This document shows positions 29,770 through 39,007 of a stretch of DNA of 64,000 nt, in pieces; position 1 is the first letter of the stretch; each line of letters opens with the position of its first letter. The position numbers and the translations under genes are program-made. Origin of the DNA: an uncultured Stenotrophomonas sp. (lineage in GTDB: Bacteria > Pseudomonadota > Gammaproteobacteria > Xanthomonadales > Xanthomonadaceae); assembly GCF_913778665.1 (NCBI RefSeq), contig NZ_CAJYVQ010000008.1, forward strand, positions 186,001 through 250,000, read 5' to 3'. The notes beneath the pieces are model-generated. The model saw only the letters and a list, made by a program, of their open reading frames with translations. It had not been told where the DNA came from and ran no database searches.

Positions 29770-29791
29770 TTCGCGCCCAAAAGGGCGCGAA
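29770..29791. terminator. Hairpin 3' of the channel-like gene
   Basis: TTCGCGCCC (29770-29778) and GGGCGCGAA (29783-29791) form a perfect 9-bp stem with an AAAA loop, 22 bp after the stop codon. There is no T-tract on the plus strand, so termination is only likely. The rest of the 268-bp gap to 30017 shows nothing I can name apart from short GGGACGG/CCGTCCC repeats near 29950-30000. Confidence 0.55.
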
Positions 29792-30016
29792 TAGTGATGC
29801 AGATTATGTGAATGCGTCGGCGAGAGAGAGCCTGAGTGTCGACCCGACATAGGCGGGGTAACCGGCTTAGGCTAATATCCGTAGGCGTTAGTGTTTTTGC
29901 GGTATGCGCCGATGCTTTGTGCGGAATCTGGCTTTTCGATGACCCTGTCCAGGGACGGTGGGGACGGTATTGCTGGTGAACCCTGCCCAGGTCCCGTCCC
30001 TACTGTATAGCGGAAA

Positions 30017-32341
30017 ATGAACAGCAGCGAAGTCACGCCCCTCGAGGCCGACCGCATCCAGGTCGGCGACTGCGTCATTACCTTGTCCTCGCGAGAGGTC
30101 GAGGTCGAGGGTGCGCGTCGTCCTCGCCGTCTGACGCCGAAAGCGCTGGGCGTGCTGCGGGTGCTGATGCGCCAGCCGGGGCGAGTGGTCACCCGCGAAG
30201 AGCTGTTTGCCGAGGTCTGGCCGGACACGCTGCCCACCAATGATGTGCTCACGCAGGCCGTTACCCAGCTACGCAAGGCCTTTGCCAACGACGACGACAA
30301 CGGCCAGCCCTACATCGAGACCATCGCCAAGAGTGGCTATCGGCTGCTGGTACCGGTGCAGGTGCTGGATGAGCTGGAGCCGCCGCTGGAGGCGGAGACG
30401 CTGGCCGAGGTGATGCCGCCGCTGGCCGCTGCCAGCGCGATCCCGATCGCGCCTCTGCCGATGACCCCGTCGCGCCGGCGTGGCTGGCGCCAGGTGCGCC
30501 GCCATCTGCTGTGGGTGCTGGGTGTGGTCATGTTGGCGGCCTTGGTGGTGATGGCCGCGCTGCTGCTGCGCCGAACGCCTGAGCCGAGTTCGGCTGTGGA
30601 TGCGGCGGTGGAGAATGGCGTGCGGGTGATCGGCAGCCCGCAACGGCCGTATCGCCTGATCACCGCGACCAGTGGTTTTGAGACGTACCCCACACTTTCT
30701 CCCGACGGCTCCCAGGTCGCCTATGAAGGCGCCAATGAGGACGGTGCCGGCGGGGGCGCCATCAAGGTGCAGACCTCGGGCAATGCGCCAGCCCGGCAGT
30801 TGGCACTGCCGCCGAAGGGCGCCAGTGACCGCTTCCCGAGCTGGTCGCCGGACGGGCGCGAGATCGCTTTCGCCCGTTTCAGTGCCGATGGCGGTTGCCA
30901 GGTGCTGATCGCCAGCGCCACCGGCGGCGGCGTGCGACAGGCCACCCGCTGTGACGGCACCGAGCTGCTCAGTTTCGACTGGACACCGGACGGCCGCGGC
31001 CTGGTGTTCGGCAGCATGGTCGGGCGCTATGCGCACCGCGGCATCCGTGTGCTCGACCTGGGCAGCGGCCAGTGGCGCGCGCTGGATTACGCGGTCGATG
31101 CGAATGACTTCGACTACGCGCCGCGCTATTCGCCCGACGGCAAGTGGCTGGTGTTCGTGCGCAATCCACAGATGGGCGATCTGTGGCGGATGCCGGCAGG
31201 CGGCGGCCCGCTGGAGCAGCTGACCAACGAAGCCGCCGAACAACGCGGCTGGGCTTGGCTGGGCGATGGCCGCAGCATCGTGTTCGGCCGGCGCGTCGAC
31301 AGCGAAGTGCGCTTGTACTACCTGGATGTCGAGCGGCGCACGCTGCGTGACGCCGGCCTCGATGATGCGCAATGGCCGGCGGTGTCACGCCATGGCGATG
31401 TGTTGGCGTTCGTGCATCGCCGCGCCCAGTTCGGCGTGTTCAAGGTACCGATGGCCGGGGGCGCTGCCGAACGGTTGTTTGCCTCCAGCGGGCGCGACGG
31501 ACAGCCGATGGCGGCGCCTGACGGACGCCAGCTGGTCTTCACCTCGGACCGTTCCGGCAGTTTCGCGCTGTGGTGGGCCGACATGGAGCGGCCGGATTCG
31601 CTGCGGCCGATCGAGGGCCTCCGCCCCGAAGGGCGGCAAGCGCCGGACTGGTCGGCCGACAGCCGCCAGTTGCTGGTGGTCGGACGTGATGAGCATGGCC
31701 GCACCGTGGTCTACGAGATCGCACCGCGTGACGAGCGGCTGCAGCCGTTGCCGGTTCCGGTTGAGCAACCGCTGCAGGCCCTGTACGGCGCCACCCCGGA
31801 GCAGCTGCTGGTGGTGGAACGCGACGCGGAGCAACGGACCCGGCTGAGCCTGTTCGACCGCAGCGTGACGCCCTGGCGGCGCCTCGCCAGCATCGACGGA
31901 GTGTCGCAGGCGCGGTTCGACCGCGGCGCTGGCCGGGTGTTGTTCACCCGCCTGGCGGCCGGCGGGCTGTGGTCGGTGGACGCGAGGCTGTCACCGGCCA
32001 GCGTGCAGCAGGTCAGTGAAGACCTGCCCAGCCGCTGGCGCTACCGCACCTGGACCGTGGCCGGCACCGATGGCGTCGGCTATCTCGGCACCTCTACCGC
32101 CTGCGGCACCACGCTCGTTCACATCCAGGCCGGCGTCGAAGCCCCGGAACGGTGCCTGGACCGGCAGCGCCTGAGTGCAGGCAATGGCATCAGTGCCAGT
32201 GCCGACGGCAGCGACCTGTACATGGCGCTGGCGGTCAGTGACGGTGCAGACATCGGCGTCATGCAGTTGCCGAAGACCGCTCCGGCCCTGTTTCCGGCAT
32301 TTCTCAAGTCTTTGATCCTGAAGAGAAATATTCATTCGTAA
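30017..32341 (+). CDS. Membrane-bound winged-helix regulator with TolB-like beta-propeller (CadC/ToxR type)
   Basis: The 774-residue protein starts with an OmpR-type winged helix (about residues 14-112, including LTPKALGVLRVLMRQPGRVVTREELF and KSGYRLL). A single membrane segment follows near residues 168-188 (HLLWVLGVVMLAALVVMAALLL). The C-terminal part is a long periplasmic region with repeated SPDGxxVAYE / SPDGREIAFAR blocks typical of PD40/TolB propellers. It is a one-component regulator that binds DNA in the cytoplasm and senses outside the membrane. Targets are unknown; the AraC gene and TonB receptor downstream are candidates by position. Confidence 0.85.
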   Translation: MNSSEVTPLEADRIQVGDCVITLSSREVEVEGARRPRRLTPKALGVLRVLMRQPGRVVTREELFAEVWPDTLPTNDVLTQAVTQLRKAFANDDDNGQPYIETIAKSGYRLLVPVQVLDELEPPLEAETLAEVMPPLAAASAIPIAPLPMTPSRRRGWRQVRRHLLWVLGVVMLAALVVMAALLLRRTPEPSSAVDAAVENGVRVIGSPQRPYRLITATSGFETYPTLSPDGSQVAYEGANEDGAGGGAIKVQTSGNAPARQLALPPKGASDRFPSWSPDGREIAFARFSADGGCQVLIASATGGGVRQATRCDGTELLSFDWTPDGRGLVFGSMVGRYAHRGIRVLDLGSGQWRALDYAVDANDFDYAPRYSPDGKWLVFVRNPQMGDLWRMPAGGGPLEQLTNEAAEQRGWAWLGDGRSIVFGRRVDSEVRLYYLDVERRTLRDAGLDDAQWPAVSRHGDVLAFVHRRAQFGVFKVPMAGGAAERLFASSGRDGQPMAAPDGRQLVFTSDRSGSFALWWADMERPDSLRPIEGLRPEGRQAPDWSADSRQLLVVGRDEHGRTVVYEIAPRDERLQPLPVPVEQPLQALYGATPEQLLVVERDAEQRTRLSLFDRSVTPWRRLASIDGVSQARFDRGAGRVLFTRLAAGGLWSVDARLSPASVQQVSEDLPSRWRYRTWTVAGTDGVGYLGTSTACGTTLVHIQAGVEAPERCLDRQRLSAGNGISASADGSDLYMALAVSDGADIGVMQLPKTAPALFPAFLKSLILKRNIHS

Positions 32342-32455
32342 TTTCTTCGTGCGGTTCTCGCCGCGAATTCGTGGCGATCTCGGCGGTTTTTCCTGACGGA
32401 TTCACGCCTGATTAGGCAAAACGGAAGCCTGTATCTGGCAAACCCGTGGTGCTCC

Positions 32456-33355
32456 ATGCGTCAACTCTCGCTGGCCGATCGTGGCCAAACCGTCTCCCTC
32501 GACAAGGCGATCGATGATGTCGCGCCTACCTGTTTGGGCGTCGCCCGGCTGGGCAGCCTGCAGACTGCGGGCAACAGCTTTACGGTCTGGCTGCAGGTGC
32601 GCGGCAATTCCTGGGTGGAGGCCAAGGAAGGACGCTTCCGTCTGCGTCACGGCGAGTGGATCGCCTTCGAGAAGGAGTCACGCCCACTGGTCCAGGCAGG
32701 GCGTAACGGGTTGTGCGTCGGCCTCAGCCTGAATGCGGAAGCGTTGCGGGTGCTGACCGAGATGGCCGATTGCGGCCTGTACGCGGGGCGCGGTCGCATG
32801 AACCGCAACGACGCACGCGTGGCGCTGCGCCTGTGGCGCGATGCGCTTGCCAGCGGTCTGCCTGCGCAGGCCCTGCGTCCTCTGCTGCTGCATCTGGCGG
32901 GCCTGCAACGCGATCTGGCCGACAACGTGCAGCGTTGCCCGGGCCGTTCGCGCAGCCGCAAGCGCCAGGTCTTCGGCCGCATGCAGCGTGCCCGCCTCTA
33001 TCTGGAGGGCAACAGCCACCGCGTGGTGCGCATCGGCGAGCTGGCCGAACTGACCAACTTCTCCAGCTGGTACCTCTCCAAGACCTTCCAGAGCCTGTAT
33101 GAAGAAAGCCCGCAGTCGCTTTCAGCACGGTTGCGCCTCGAACGCGCGGCCGATCTGCTGCGTGACACCGACATGATGGTGGGTGAGGTCGCTGCCGCCA
33201 GCGGTTTCGACAACTGCTGCAGCTTCGCACGGGCCTTCCGCGCCCGTTACGGGCAGTCGGCTTCCAGGTTCAGGGAGAACGGCGGATTGCTCCCGCCACA
33301 CTCTGCAAAGTCTCCGGTTGGGTCGCGCAAATACAGCATCGCAACGCAATCGTAA
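32456..33355 (+). CDS. AraC-family transcriptional regulator
   Basis: The 299-residue protein has an uncharacterised N-terminal half and a C-terminal AraC/XylS DNA-binding domain (about residues 180-275). Both helix-turn-helices are visible: VVRIGELAELTNFSSWYLSK, and MVGEVAAASGFDNCCSFARAF followed by FRARYGQSASRFRE. It lies 114 bp after the propeller regulator and 49 bp before a TonB-dependent receptor on the same strand, so control of the receptor is likely (inferred). The effector is unknown. Confidence 0.88.
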   Translation: MRQLSLADRGQTVSLDKAIDDVAPTCLGVARLGSLQTAGNSFTVWLQVRGNSWVEAKEGRFRLRHGEWIAFEKESRPLVQAGRNGLCVGLSLNAEALRVLTEMADCGLYAGRGRMNRNDARVALRLWRDALASGLPAQALRPLLLHLAGLQRDLADNVQRCPGRSRSRKRQVFGRMQRARLYLEGNSHRVVRIGELAELTNFSSWYLSKTFQSLYEESPQSLSARLRLERAADLLRDTDMMVGEVAAASGFDNCCSFARAFRARYGQSASRFRENGGLLPPHSAKSPVGSRKYSIATQS

Positions 33356-33404
33356 CGTGCTGGAGCGTTTTAACACGCTACTAACACGTACCTTGGAGAG
33401 ATTG

Positions 33405-36368
33405 ATGAACGTTCGCACCCCTGCCGTGCGGCTGGGCCTGCTGCCCGCCGGCATTGCGCTGGCGCTGGCACCGGCATTTGCTTCCGCACAGGAAGCCAGT
33501 GCCCCGACCACCCTTGATCGCCTGGAAGTCACCGGCTCCCGCATCCGCTCGGTGGATGTGGAAACCTCCCAGCCGGTCCTCACCGTAAGCCATGAGGACA
33601 TCCAGCGTTCGGGCCTGGTCAGCGTCGGCGACCTGCTGCAGAACCTGTCCGTGGCAGGCACCCAGACCTTCAGCAAGGCGGCCGTGCTGGCGTCCAACCC
33701 GGAACAGGGCGGCCAGTACGTCAGCCTGTACAACCTGGGTGAGCAGCGCACGCTGGTGCTGGTCAACGGCAAGCGCTGGAGCTCCAGCCTGGCCGGCTTC
33801 ACTGACATGTCGACCATCCCGACCTCGCTGATCGAGCGCATTGAAGTCCTGAAGGACGGCGCCTCGGCGATCTACGGTTCCGACGCCATCTCCGGCGTGG
33901 TCAACATCATCCTGCGCAAGAACTTCGACGGCGCCGAGGCCAGCGCCTACTACGGCCAGAACAGCCACGGCGACGGCGCCAAGACCCAGTACAGCCTGAC
34001 CCTGGGTGCCACCGGCGAGCGTTCCTCGATCGTGTTCGGTGCGAACTACATCAAGGAAGATCCGGTGTGGGCCAAGGATCGTGGCCTGACCCAGTACACC
34101 TATGGCCAGGGTCACAAGGAAGACGGCCTGAGCCCGGCAGGTCCGTGGGGCCGCTTCACCGATCCGCGTGCCGAAGGCACCGCCGGTGCAGGCTCCTACA
34201 ACAAGGCTGGCAAGTGGGTACCGAATACCTGGGTGGTCAACCACACCGGTTCCTGGGATACCCCGGTCGGCGTTGGTGAAGCCTCCAACAACTTCAACAA
34301 CTACCACCTGATCGGTCTCGACGACTACTACAACGCCTCCCAGCAGATGATGCTGAACCAGGGCGCTGAGTCGAAGACCATGTTCACCTCGGCCAGCTAC
34401 GACATCAACGACAACCTGCGTTTGAAGTCGACGGCGATGTACTCCGAGCGTGACTCCAAGCGCCAGATCGCCGGCTACCCGCTGACCGGCACCTCGCAGC
34501 CGCAGTTCCCGGTGGTGATCAGCAAGGACAGCATCTACAACCCGCTGGGCAACCTGGCCACCAATGGCGCCGGTGTTGACATTGCCGGCTGGGGCCGTCG
34601 CATCTTCGAACTGCCGCGCGTCACCGAGAACAACGTCAAGTCGCTGCACTTCGACGCGGCCCTGGAAGGCAACTTCGACTTCAACAACCGTCCGTTCGAC
34701 TGGGATGTGGGCATCAACTACAACCAGTATGACGTCACCCAGACCAGCTCGGGCAACATCAACCTGCTGGCACTGAAGAACGCCCTCGGCCCGTCGTTCA
34801 TCAACGCCAACGGCGTTGCCCAGTGCGGCACCGCTGCCAACCCGATCGCGCTGGGCACCAGCCCGGGCAGCTGCATCCCGTTCGACCTGCTGGGCGGCGC
34901 CAGCGCCGCGAACCCGGACGCGCTGAAGTACATCAACACTCTGCTGAACTCGACCGGCCAGAGCAAGAGCAAGCAGTACTTCGCCAACATCACCGGTTCG
35001 CTGTTCGACATGCCGGGCAATGCAGGCGAGTTCGCCTTCGCTGCCGGTTACGAGCACCGCGAAGTGTCGGGCTACGACCACCCGGACGCGCTGTCCTCCT
35101 CGGGTTACACCACCGAGCTGGCTGCACGCCCGACCGAAGGCAAGTACAAGACCAACGAGTTCTACCTGGAACTGATGGTCCCGCTGCTGCGTGACCTGCC
35201 GGGTGCGAAGGAGCTGTCGCTGGATGTCGCCAGCCGCTACTCGGACTACGACAAGTTCGGCAACACGCTCAACAGCAAGTTCAGCGTGACCTGGAAGCCG
35301 ATCGACGACCTGCTGGTGCGTGCCACCTACGGCGAAGGCTTCCGTGCCCCGACCCTGGACGACACCTTCGGTGGCGGTTCGCAGACCTTCGACAAGTTCA
35401 CCGATCCGTGCGATGCCGTGTTCGGCCAGCGCAGCAACCCGGCCGTCGCTGCACGTTGCGGCGCCGAAGGCCTGGCGTCCGACTTCCGTCAGACCGACGC
35501 TGCGGGTCGTCCGATCACTGCCCGTGACACCCAGGGCAACAACCCGTTCAACTCGGGCGTGGGCAACGACAAGCTGCAGCCGGAAACCAGCAAGACCCGT
35601 ACCGCGGGCCTGGTCTGGAGCCCGAGCTTCGTCAGCGGCCTGAACGTCTCGCTGGACTGGTACAAGATCACCGTGGACAACGTGATCACCGCGCTGTCGG
35701 CGAACTATGTGCTGAACCAGTGCTACCAGAACGGCGTGCAGGCCTTCTGTGACCAGTACAGCCGTGGCGACGTCGCCAACGGCCAGCAGGTCACCGGCCT
35801 GAGCCGCGGCAACGCGAACCTGGGCTCGCTGGAAACCGAAGGCTACAACTTCGGCGTCCGCTACCGCCTGCCGGAGTACAGCTTCGGTACCCTGTCGTTC
35901 AACCTGGACACCAATTACCTGACCAGCTTCCGTCAGCAGGCCACCAAGGGTGCTGCATGGGATGACTACGCAGGCTACTGGAACTACCCGCGCGTCCGCG
36001 GCACCCTGGCCAGCACCTGGACCAAGGGCGACCTGTCGGCCACCTGGACCATGCGCTACTACGGTGGCTTCCGCGACTTCTGCTACGACCAGGAAAATGG
36101 CCTGGAGTGCAACCAGCCGGATTACTACACCGAGAACGGTGGCTGGAGCGGTGGCCTGGGTGCCAACAAGAAGGGCGCGATCGTCTATCACGACATCTCG
36201 GCCACCTGGCAGGCTCCGTGGAACGGCAGCGTGACCGTCGGTGCCCGCAACGTGTTCGGCAAGACCCCGCCGATCACCTACGCGGTGACCAACGCCAGCG
36301 CCGCACAGCTGGACCCGATGCTGGATTACGATCGCTTCCTGTTCATCCAGTACAACCAGCGCTTCTGA
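33405..36368 (+). CDS. TonB-dependent outer membrane receptor, substrate unknown
   Basis: The 987-residue receptor has a signal peptide (MNVRTPAVRLGLLPAGIALA and onward, cleaved after FASAQ), a plug domain and a 22-strand barrel. The plug carries LDRLEVTGSRIRSVDVETSQPV, LYNLGEQRTLVLVNGKRW and IERIEVLKDGASAIYGSDAISGVVNIIL. The barrel contains VRATYGEGFRAPTLDDTFGG and ends in Phe, as outer membrane proteins do. The GSRIR-type plug and the size resemble Xanthomonadaceae receptors for oligosaccharides or peptides, not siderophores, but the ligand cannot be read. ATG 33405 follows GGAGAG. Confidence 0.9.
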   Translation: MNVRTPAVRLGLLPAGIALALAPAFASAQEASAPTTLDRLEVTGSRIRSVDVETSQPVLTVSHEDIQRSGLVSVGDLLQNLSVAGTQTFSKAAVLASNPEQGGQYVSLYNLGEQRTLVLVNGKRWSSSLAGFTDMSTIPTSLIERIEVLKDGASAIYGSDAISGVVNIILRKNFDGAEASAYYGQNSHGDGAKTQYSLTLGATGERSSIVFGANYIKEDPVWAKDRGLTQYTYGQGHKEDGLSPAGPWGRFTDPRAEGTAGAGSYNKAGKWVPNTWVVNHTGSWDTPVGVGEASNNFNNYHLIGLDDYYNASQQMMLNQGAESKTMFTSASYDINDNLRLKSTAMYSERDSKRQIAGYPLTGTSQPQFPVVISKDSIYNPLGNLATNGAGVDIAGWGRRIFELPRVTENNVKSLHFDAALEGNFDFNNRPFDWDVGINYNQYDVTQTSSGNINLLALKNALGPSFINANGVAQCGTAANPIALGTSPGSCIPFDLLGGASAANPDALKYINTLLNSTGQSKSKQYFANITGSLFDMPGNAGEFAFAAGYEHREVSGYDHPDALSSSGYTTELAARPTEGKYKTNEFYLELMVPLLRDLPGAKELSLDVASRYSDYDKFGNTLNSKFSVTWKPIDDLLVRATYGEGFRAPTLDDTFGGGSQTFDKFTDPCDAVFGQRSNPAVAARCGAEGLASDFRQTDAAGRPITARDTQGNNPFNSGVGNDKLQPETSKTRTAGLVWSPSFVSGLNVSLDWYKITVDNVITALSANYVLNQCYQNGVQAFCDQYSRGDVANGQQVTGLSRGNANLGSLETEGYNFGVRYRLPEYSFGTLSFNLDTNYLTSFRQQATKGAAWDDYAGYWNYPRVRGTLASTWTKGDLSATWTMRYYGGFRDFCYDQENGLECNQPDYYTENGGWSGGLGANKKGAIVYHDISATWQAPWNGSVTVGARNVFGKTPPITYAVTNASAAQLDPMLDYDRFLFIQYNQRF

Positions 36369-36396
36369 TCCATCGAAGCCTGAAGGCAGGACCAGG

Positions 36397-36426
36397 AGGG
36401 CGGGCCGCAAGGCCCGCCCTCTTTCT
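36397..36426 (+). terminator. Rho-independent terminator of the TonB-dependent receptor
   Basis: A perfect 10-bp stem, AGGGCGGGCC (36397-36406) and GGCCCGCCCT (36411-36420), has a GCAA loop and is followed by CTTTCTTT. Confidence 0.9.
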
Positions 36427-36464
36427 TTCCGTCAGTAGACTTTCTGCGTGCTGTGTCGTCGCAG

Positions 36465-36490
36465 CAAAAAAAACGGGCCGTGCGGCCCGT
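36465..36490 (-). terminator. Rho-independent terminator of the HDOD gene
   Basis: Read on the minus strand, ACGGGCCG (36490-36483) and CGGCCCGT (36480-36473) form an 8-bp stem with a 2-nt loop, followed by a run of eight T. It lies 31 bp beyond the HDOD stop codon. Confidence 0.9.
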
Positions 36491-36520
36491 TCTTCATTGC
36501 ATGTGGTGCGCGCGCCGGCT

Positions 36521-37642
36521 TCATGCCTCGCTCGGCGCAAGCCCCATCAGGCTATTGGCGTGCTCGCGCCATTGCGGCAGCTTGTTGAGCACGCCCGCGC
36601 GCTGCAGGTAGTCCTCATCCACCGGATCGCCATTGACCAGCGCCAGTGCCACGTGCACCGCACCGGTCACCCAGAAGCTGCGGGTACTGGCGCGCTGCGG
36701 TTGCAGATGGAATGCCACCGCTTCGATGATCGGCATCGGCAGGCCCCACAGGCCCAGCAGGTAGGCACCGGCTTCGGCGTGGCCGGGGCGGAGGTCGCCG
36801 TCCAGCGCCGGTTCGCTGCGCTCGTTGCGTACGCCCGGCAACAGCAGGCCGATGTCGGCCAGCAGGGCCGCGGTCGCACCCAGTTCGGCACTCGATTCCG
36901 GCAGCAGGCGCGCAGCCAGGCGCGAAGCGAGCAGGGCACGCTGCTGCAGCGAATTGCGCTCGGCGGTCGACAGCGTCGGTGCCGAGAACACCTCACTGGC
37001 CAGCACCAAGTCGCGCAGCGTGGCCAGGCCCAATCGGGTCACCGCAGTGCGCAGGTCAGCGATGGTACGGCCCTGGCTGAAGAACGCCGAGTTCGACAGC
37101 TGCAGCACCTTGGCGGCGATCGCCGGATCGGCGGCGACCAGCTTGGCGACGTCGGCACTATCGGCATCGTCATCGTGTTCCAGCGCCTGGGTCAGGCTCA
37201 GGTACAGGTGCGGCGGTGATGGCAGTTTTTCGATGCGACCGATGGCGTCGCGCAGGCGCGGGCTGTCCAGCACTTCGCGCAGCTCTTCCAGGCTGGTCAG
37301 TGCTTCCAGTAGCACTTCCGGTGCCAGCGGCAACGGCAGGAAGCGATGGGCAACACCAATGAGGCGAGCCGGTGGTGGCCGGTTGCCATGCTGGGCGTCG
37401 ACCAGCGCGATGCGGATGGTTTCCGGACGCAGCGTCCGGATCTGGCCCAGCAGCGTGGTGGCATTGAGGTCCGGCAGCTGCGGGCAGACAATCACCGCGT
37501 CCACGCCCTGGGTGGCCACCGCAGTCATCGCGGTGTGGCCATCGGTGGCGGTCAGCGGCTGCCAGTCTTCCCCAAGATCGGCAATGAATTCGGTCAGCTC
37601 AGCCGGCAGGCTGGCTGCATCCCCTACAAGCAGAATACGCAC
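36521..37642 (-). CDS. Degenerate receiver - HDOD domain signalling protein
   Basis: The 373-residue protein begins with a receiver-like domain (VRILLVGDAASLP, then AVIVCPQLPDLNATTLL) followed by an HDOD domain (about residues 120-320: AKVLQLSNSAFFSQGRTI and LGLATLRDLVLASEVF). The phosphoacceptor Asp of the receiver is replaced by Cys53, so it is probably not a conventional response regulator. HDOD proteins of this type link to c-di-GMP or chemotaxis-like signalling in xanthomonads. GTG 37642 is chosen because GGGGAA lies upstream and the receiver fold starts there; an ATG-initiated extension to 37699 exists. Confidence 0.85.
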   Translation of the reverse strand: MRILLVGDAASLPAELTEFIADLGEDWQPLTATDGHTAMTAVATQGVDAVIVCPQLPDLNATTLLGQIRTLRPETIRIALVDAQHGNRPPPARLIGVAHRFLPLPLAPEVLLEALTSLEELREVLDSPRLRDAIGRIEKLPSPPHLYLSLTQALEHDDDADSADVAKLVAADPAIAAKVLQLSNSAFFSQGRTIADLRTAVTRLGLATLRDLVLASEVFSAPTLSTAERNSLQQRALLASRLAARLLPESSAELGATAALLADIGLLLPGVRNERSEPALDGDLRPGHAEAGAYLLGLWGLPMPIIEAVAFHLQPQRASTRSFWVTGAVHVALALVNGDPVDEDYLQRAGVLNKLPQWREHANSLMGLAPSEA

Positions 37643-37751
37643 GACACATTCCCCTGGCTGTCTCGACGATGGATGTCGATGACGTGTGAAGTGACGCAAT
37701 TTACCTAATACGACGGCAAGAGTGATGTGCCGTCGTCATGAAACGTGACCC

Positions 37752-37784
37752 GCATCGCTCCGACGGCCTATGTCGGAGCGATGC
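37752..37784. terminator. Hairpin 3' of ppa
   Basis: A perfect 13-bp stem, GCATCGCTCCGAC (37752-37764) and GTCGGAGCGATGC (37772-37784), has a 7-nt loop and lies 10 bp past the ppa stop codon on the minus strand. No T-tract follows, so it may be a terminator or a 3'-end stabiliser. Confidence 0.6.
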
Positions 37785-37793
37785 CGTTCAGGC

Positions 37794-38330
37794 TCAGGCC
37801 TTGCTGTCGAGGTGGCGCTGGTGCGCCTCGATCAGGATCTGCTTGGCCTCAGCCGCGCCGCCCCAACCGTCCAGCTTCACCCACTTGCCCTTCTCCAGGT
37901 CCTTGTAATGCTCGAAGAAGTGGCCGATGCGCTCCAGCCAGTGGCTCGAGACCTGCTCGATGTCTTCAACGTGGGCATAGCCGCTGAAGATCTTCGAGAC
38001 CGGCACGGCCAGGATCTTTTCGTCGCTGCCTGCCTCATCGCTCATCTTCAGCACGCCGACCGGACGGCAGCGCACGACCGAGCCCGGCACCAGCGGCAGC
38101 GGCAGCACCACCAGCACGTCGGCCGGGTCGCCGTCGCCGCACAGGGTGCTCGGCACGTAGCCGTAGTTGCAGGGGTAGCGCATCGGGGTGGACAGGATGC
38201 GGTCGACGAAGATCGCACCGGTCTCCTTGTCCACTTCGTACTTCACCGGCTCCGAATCCTTCGGGATCTCGATGATGACGTTGATTTCTTCCGGCGGGTT
38301 CTTGCCGGGCGAGACGAGTTCCAGACCCAT
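37794..38330 (-). CDS. ppa: Inorganic pyrophosphatase (soluble, family I)
   Basis: The 178-residue cytosolic Mg-dependent enzyme hydrolyses pyrophosphate to phosphate. The family signature appears as GDGDPADVLVV near residue 65, with NVIIEIPKDSEPVKYEVDKETGAIFVDRIL at the N-terminus and YPCNYGYVPSTL. The length equals that of E. coli Ppa. ATG 38330 is preceded by TGGAGCACG. A membrane proton-pumping pyrophosphatase and a PPi-type phosphofructokinase lie 10-15 kb downstream, so this soluble enzyme competes for the same substrate. Confidence 0.96.
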   Translation of the reverse strand: MGLELVSPGKNPPEEINVIIEIPKDSEPVKYEVDKETGAIFVDRILSTPMRYPCNYGYVPSTLCGDGDPADVLVVLPLPLVPGSVVRCRPVGVLKMSDEAGSDEKILAVPVSKIFSGYAHVEDIEQVSSHWLERIGHFFEHYKDLEKGKWVKLDGWGGAAEAKQILIEAHQRHLDSKA

Positions 38331-38515
38331 GGTCGTGCTCCAGGTGGGGGATATAGACGGATAGCCCCCCATTTTATGCCTTTGCCGGGCGACGTGCAGC
38401 GGCAGTGTACCCACCGCCGGTCACGGTGCTGGACCACCCGTCGGCAGGGGCTTTCCCGATGGGTACGGCGTGGGGCGCGGCGCAGGCTGACTACTCATCC
38501 CCAAGGAGTCCTGTC

Positions 38516-39007
38516 ATGCGCTGGAAGACCTTGTGCTGTGCCGCCATCGCACTGCTTGTCCCGTTGCCCGGCCTGGCACGCGGGCCCCATGTGGATCTGA
38601 TCGACTACCCGCAGCCGGAGGCCAACTGGAACCGGGCCTACGATCTGGAAGCGGCCCTGGCCCGCGAGTTCAGCGCGATCTGCGCCGATACCTTGTGCGA
38701 GGGCGAGTACAGCAACTACCGGGTAATGGAATTCCGCTGCGCCGTGCTGGCCCGCCGGGGCACCGTGCAGCGCTGCGTCTGGGTGATCGCCGCCAGCGAG
38801 CTTTCCGTGCACGCCGACAGCGGGCAGGTACAGGTCGACAACGGGCGCTGGACCTGCCAGCTGGCATTGCAGCCCGGCGTGCCCGTCGAGGCGTTCCATG
38901 CCGCGCTGGAGGCCCCCGGCGGCTTGACGTCACCGCTGCCCGGCCTGGACCACGGGCTGTTTGACCTGCTGCCCGACTGCCTGCGGTCGCAGGGGAGGGC
39001 CGGCTGA
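38516..39007 (+). CDS. Small secreted protein, first of a tandem paralogous pair
   Basis: The 163-residue protein has a signal peptide (MRWKTLCCAAIALLVPLPGLARG) and is likely periplasmic. It shares with the next gene the pattern F-x-x-IC-x-DT-x-CEG-x-Y, followed by FRCAVLARRGTVQRCVW. The conserved cysteines suggest disulfides, and both end near a DCL motif. No known family is recognised. A good ribosome-binding site AAGGAG precedes ATG 38516. The stop overlaps the next start by one base (TGATG), so the two are co-translated. Confidence 0.75.
   Translation: MRWKTLCCAAIALLVPLPGLARGPHVDLIDYPQPEANWNRAYDLEAALAREFSAICADTLCEGEYSNYRVMEFRCAVLARRGTVQRCVWVIAASELSVHADSGQVQVDNGRWTCQLALQPGVPVEAFHAALEAPGGLTSPLPGLDHGLFDLLPDCLRSQGRAG

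Noticed and set aside
33381..36410. A 1009-codon minus-strand open frame antisense to the TonB-dependent receptor
   Set aside because: High GC leaves long stop-free frames opposite real genes. The translation is Val/Gln/His/Arg-rich and unlike any protein family, whereas the plus strand gives a full receptor.
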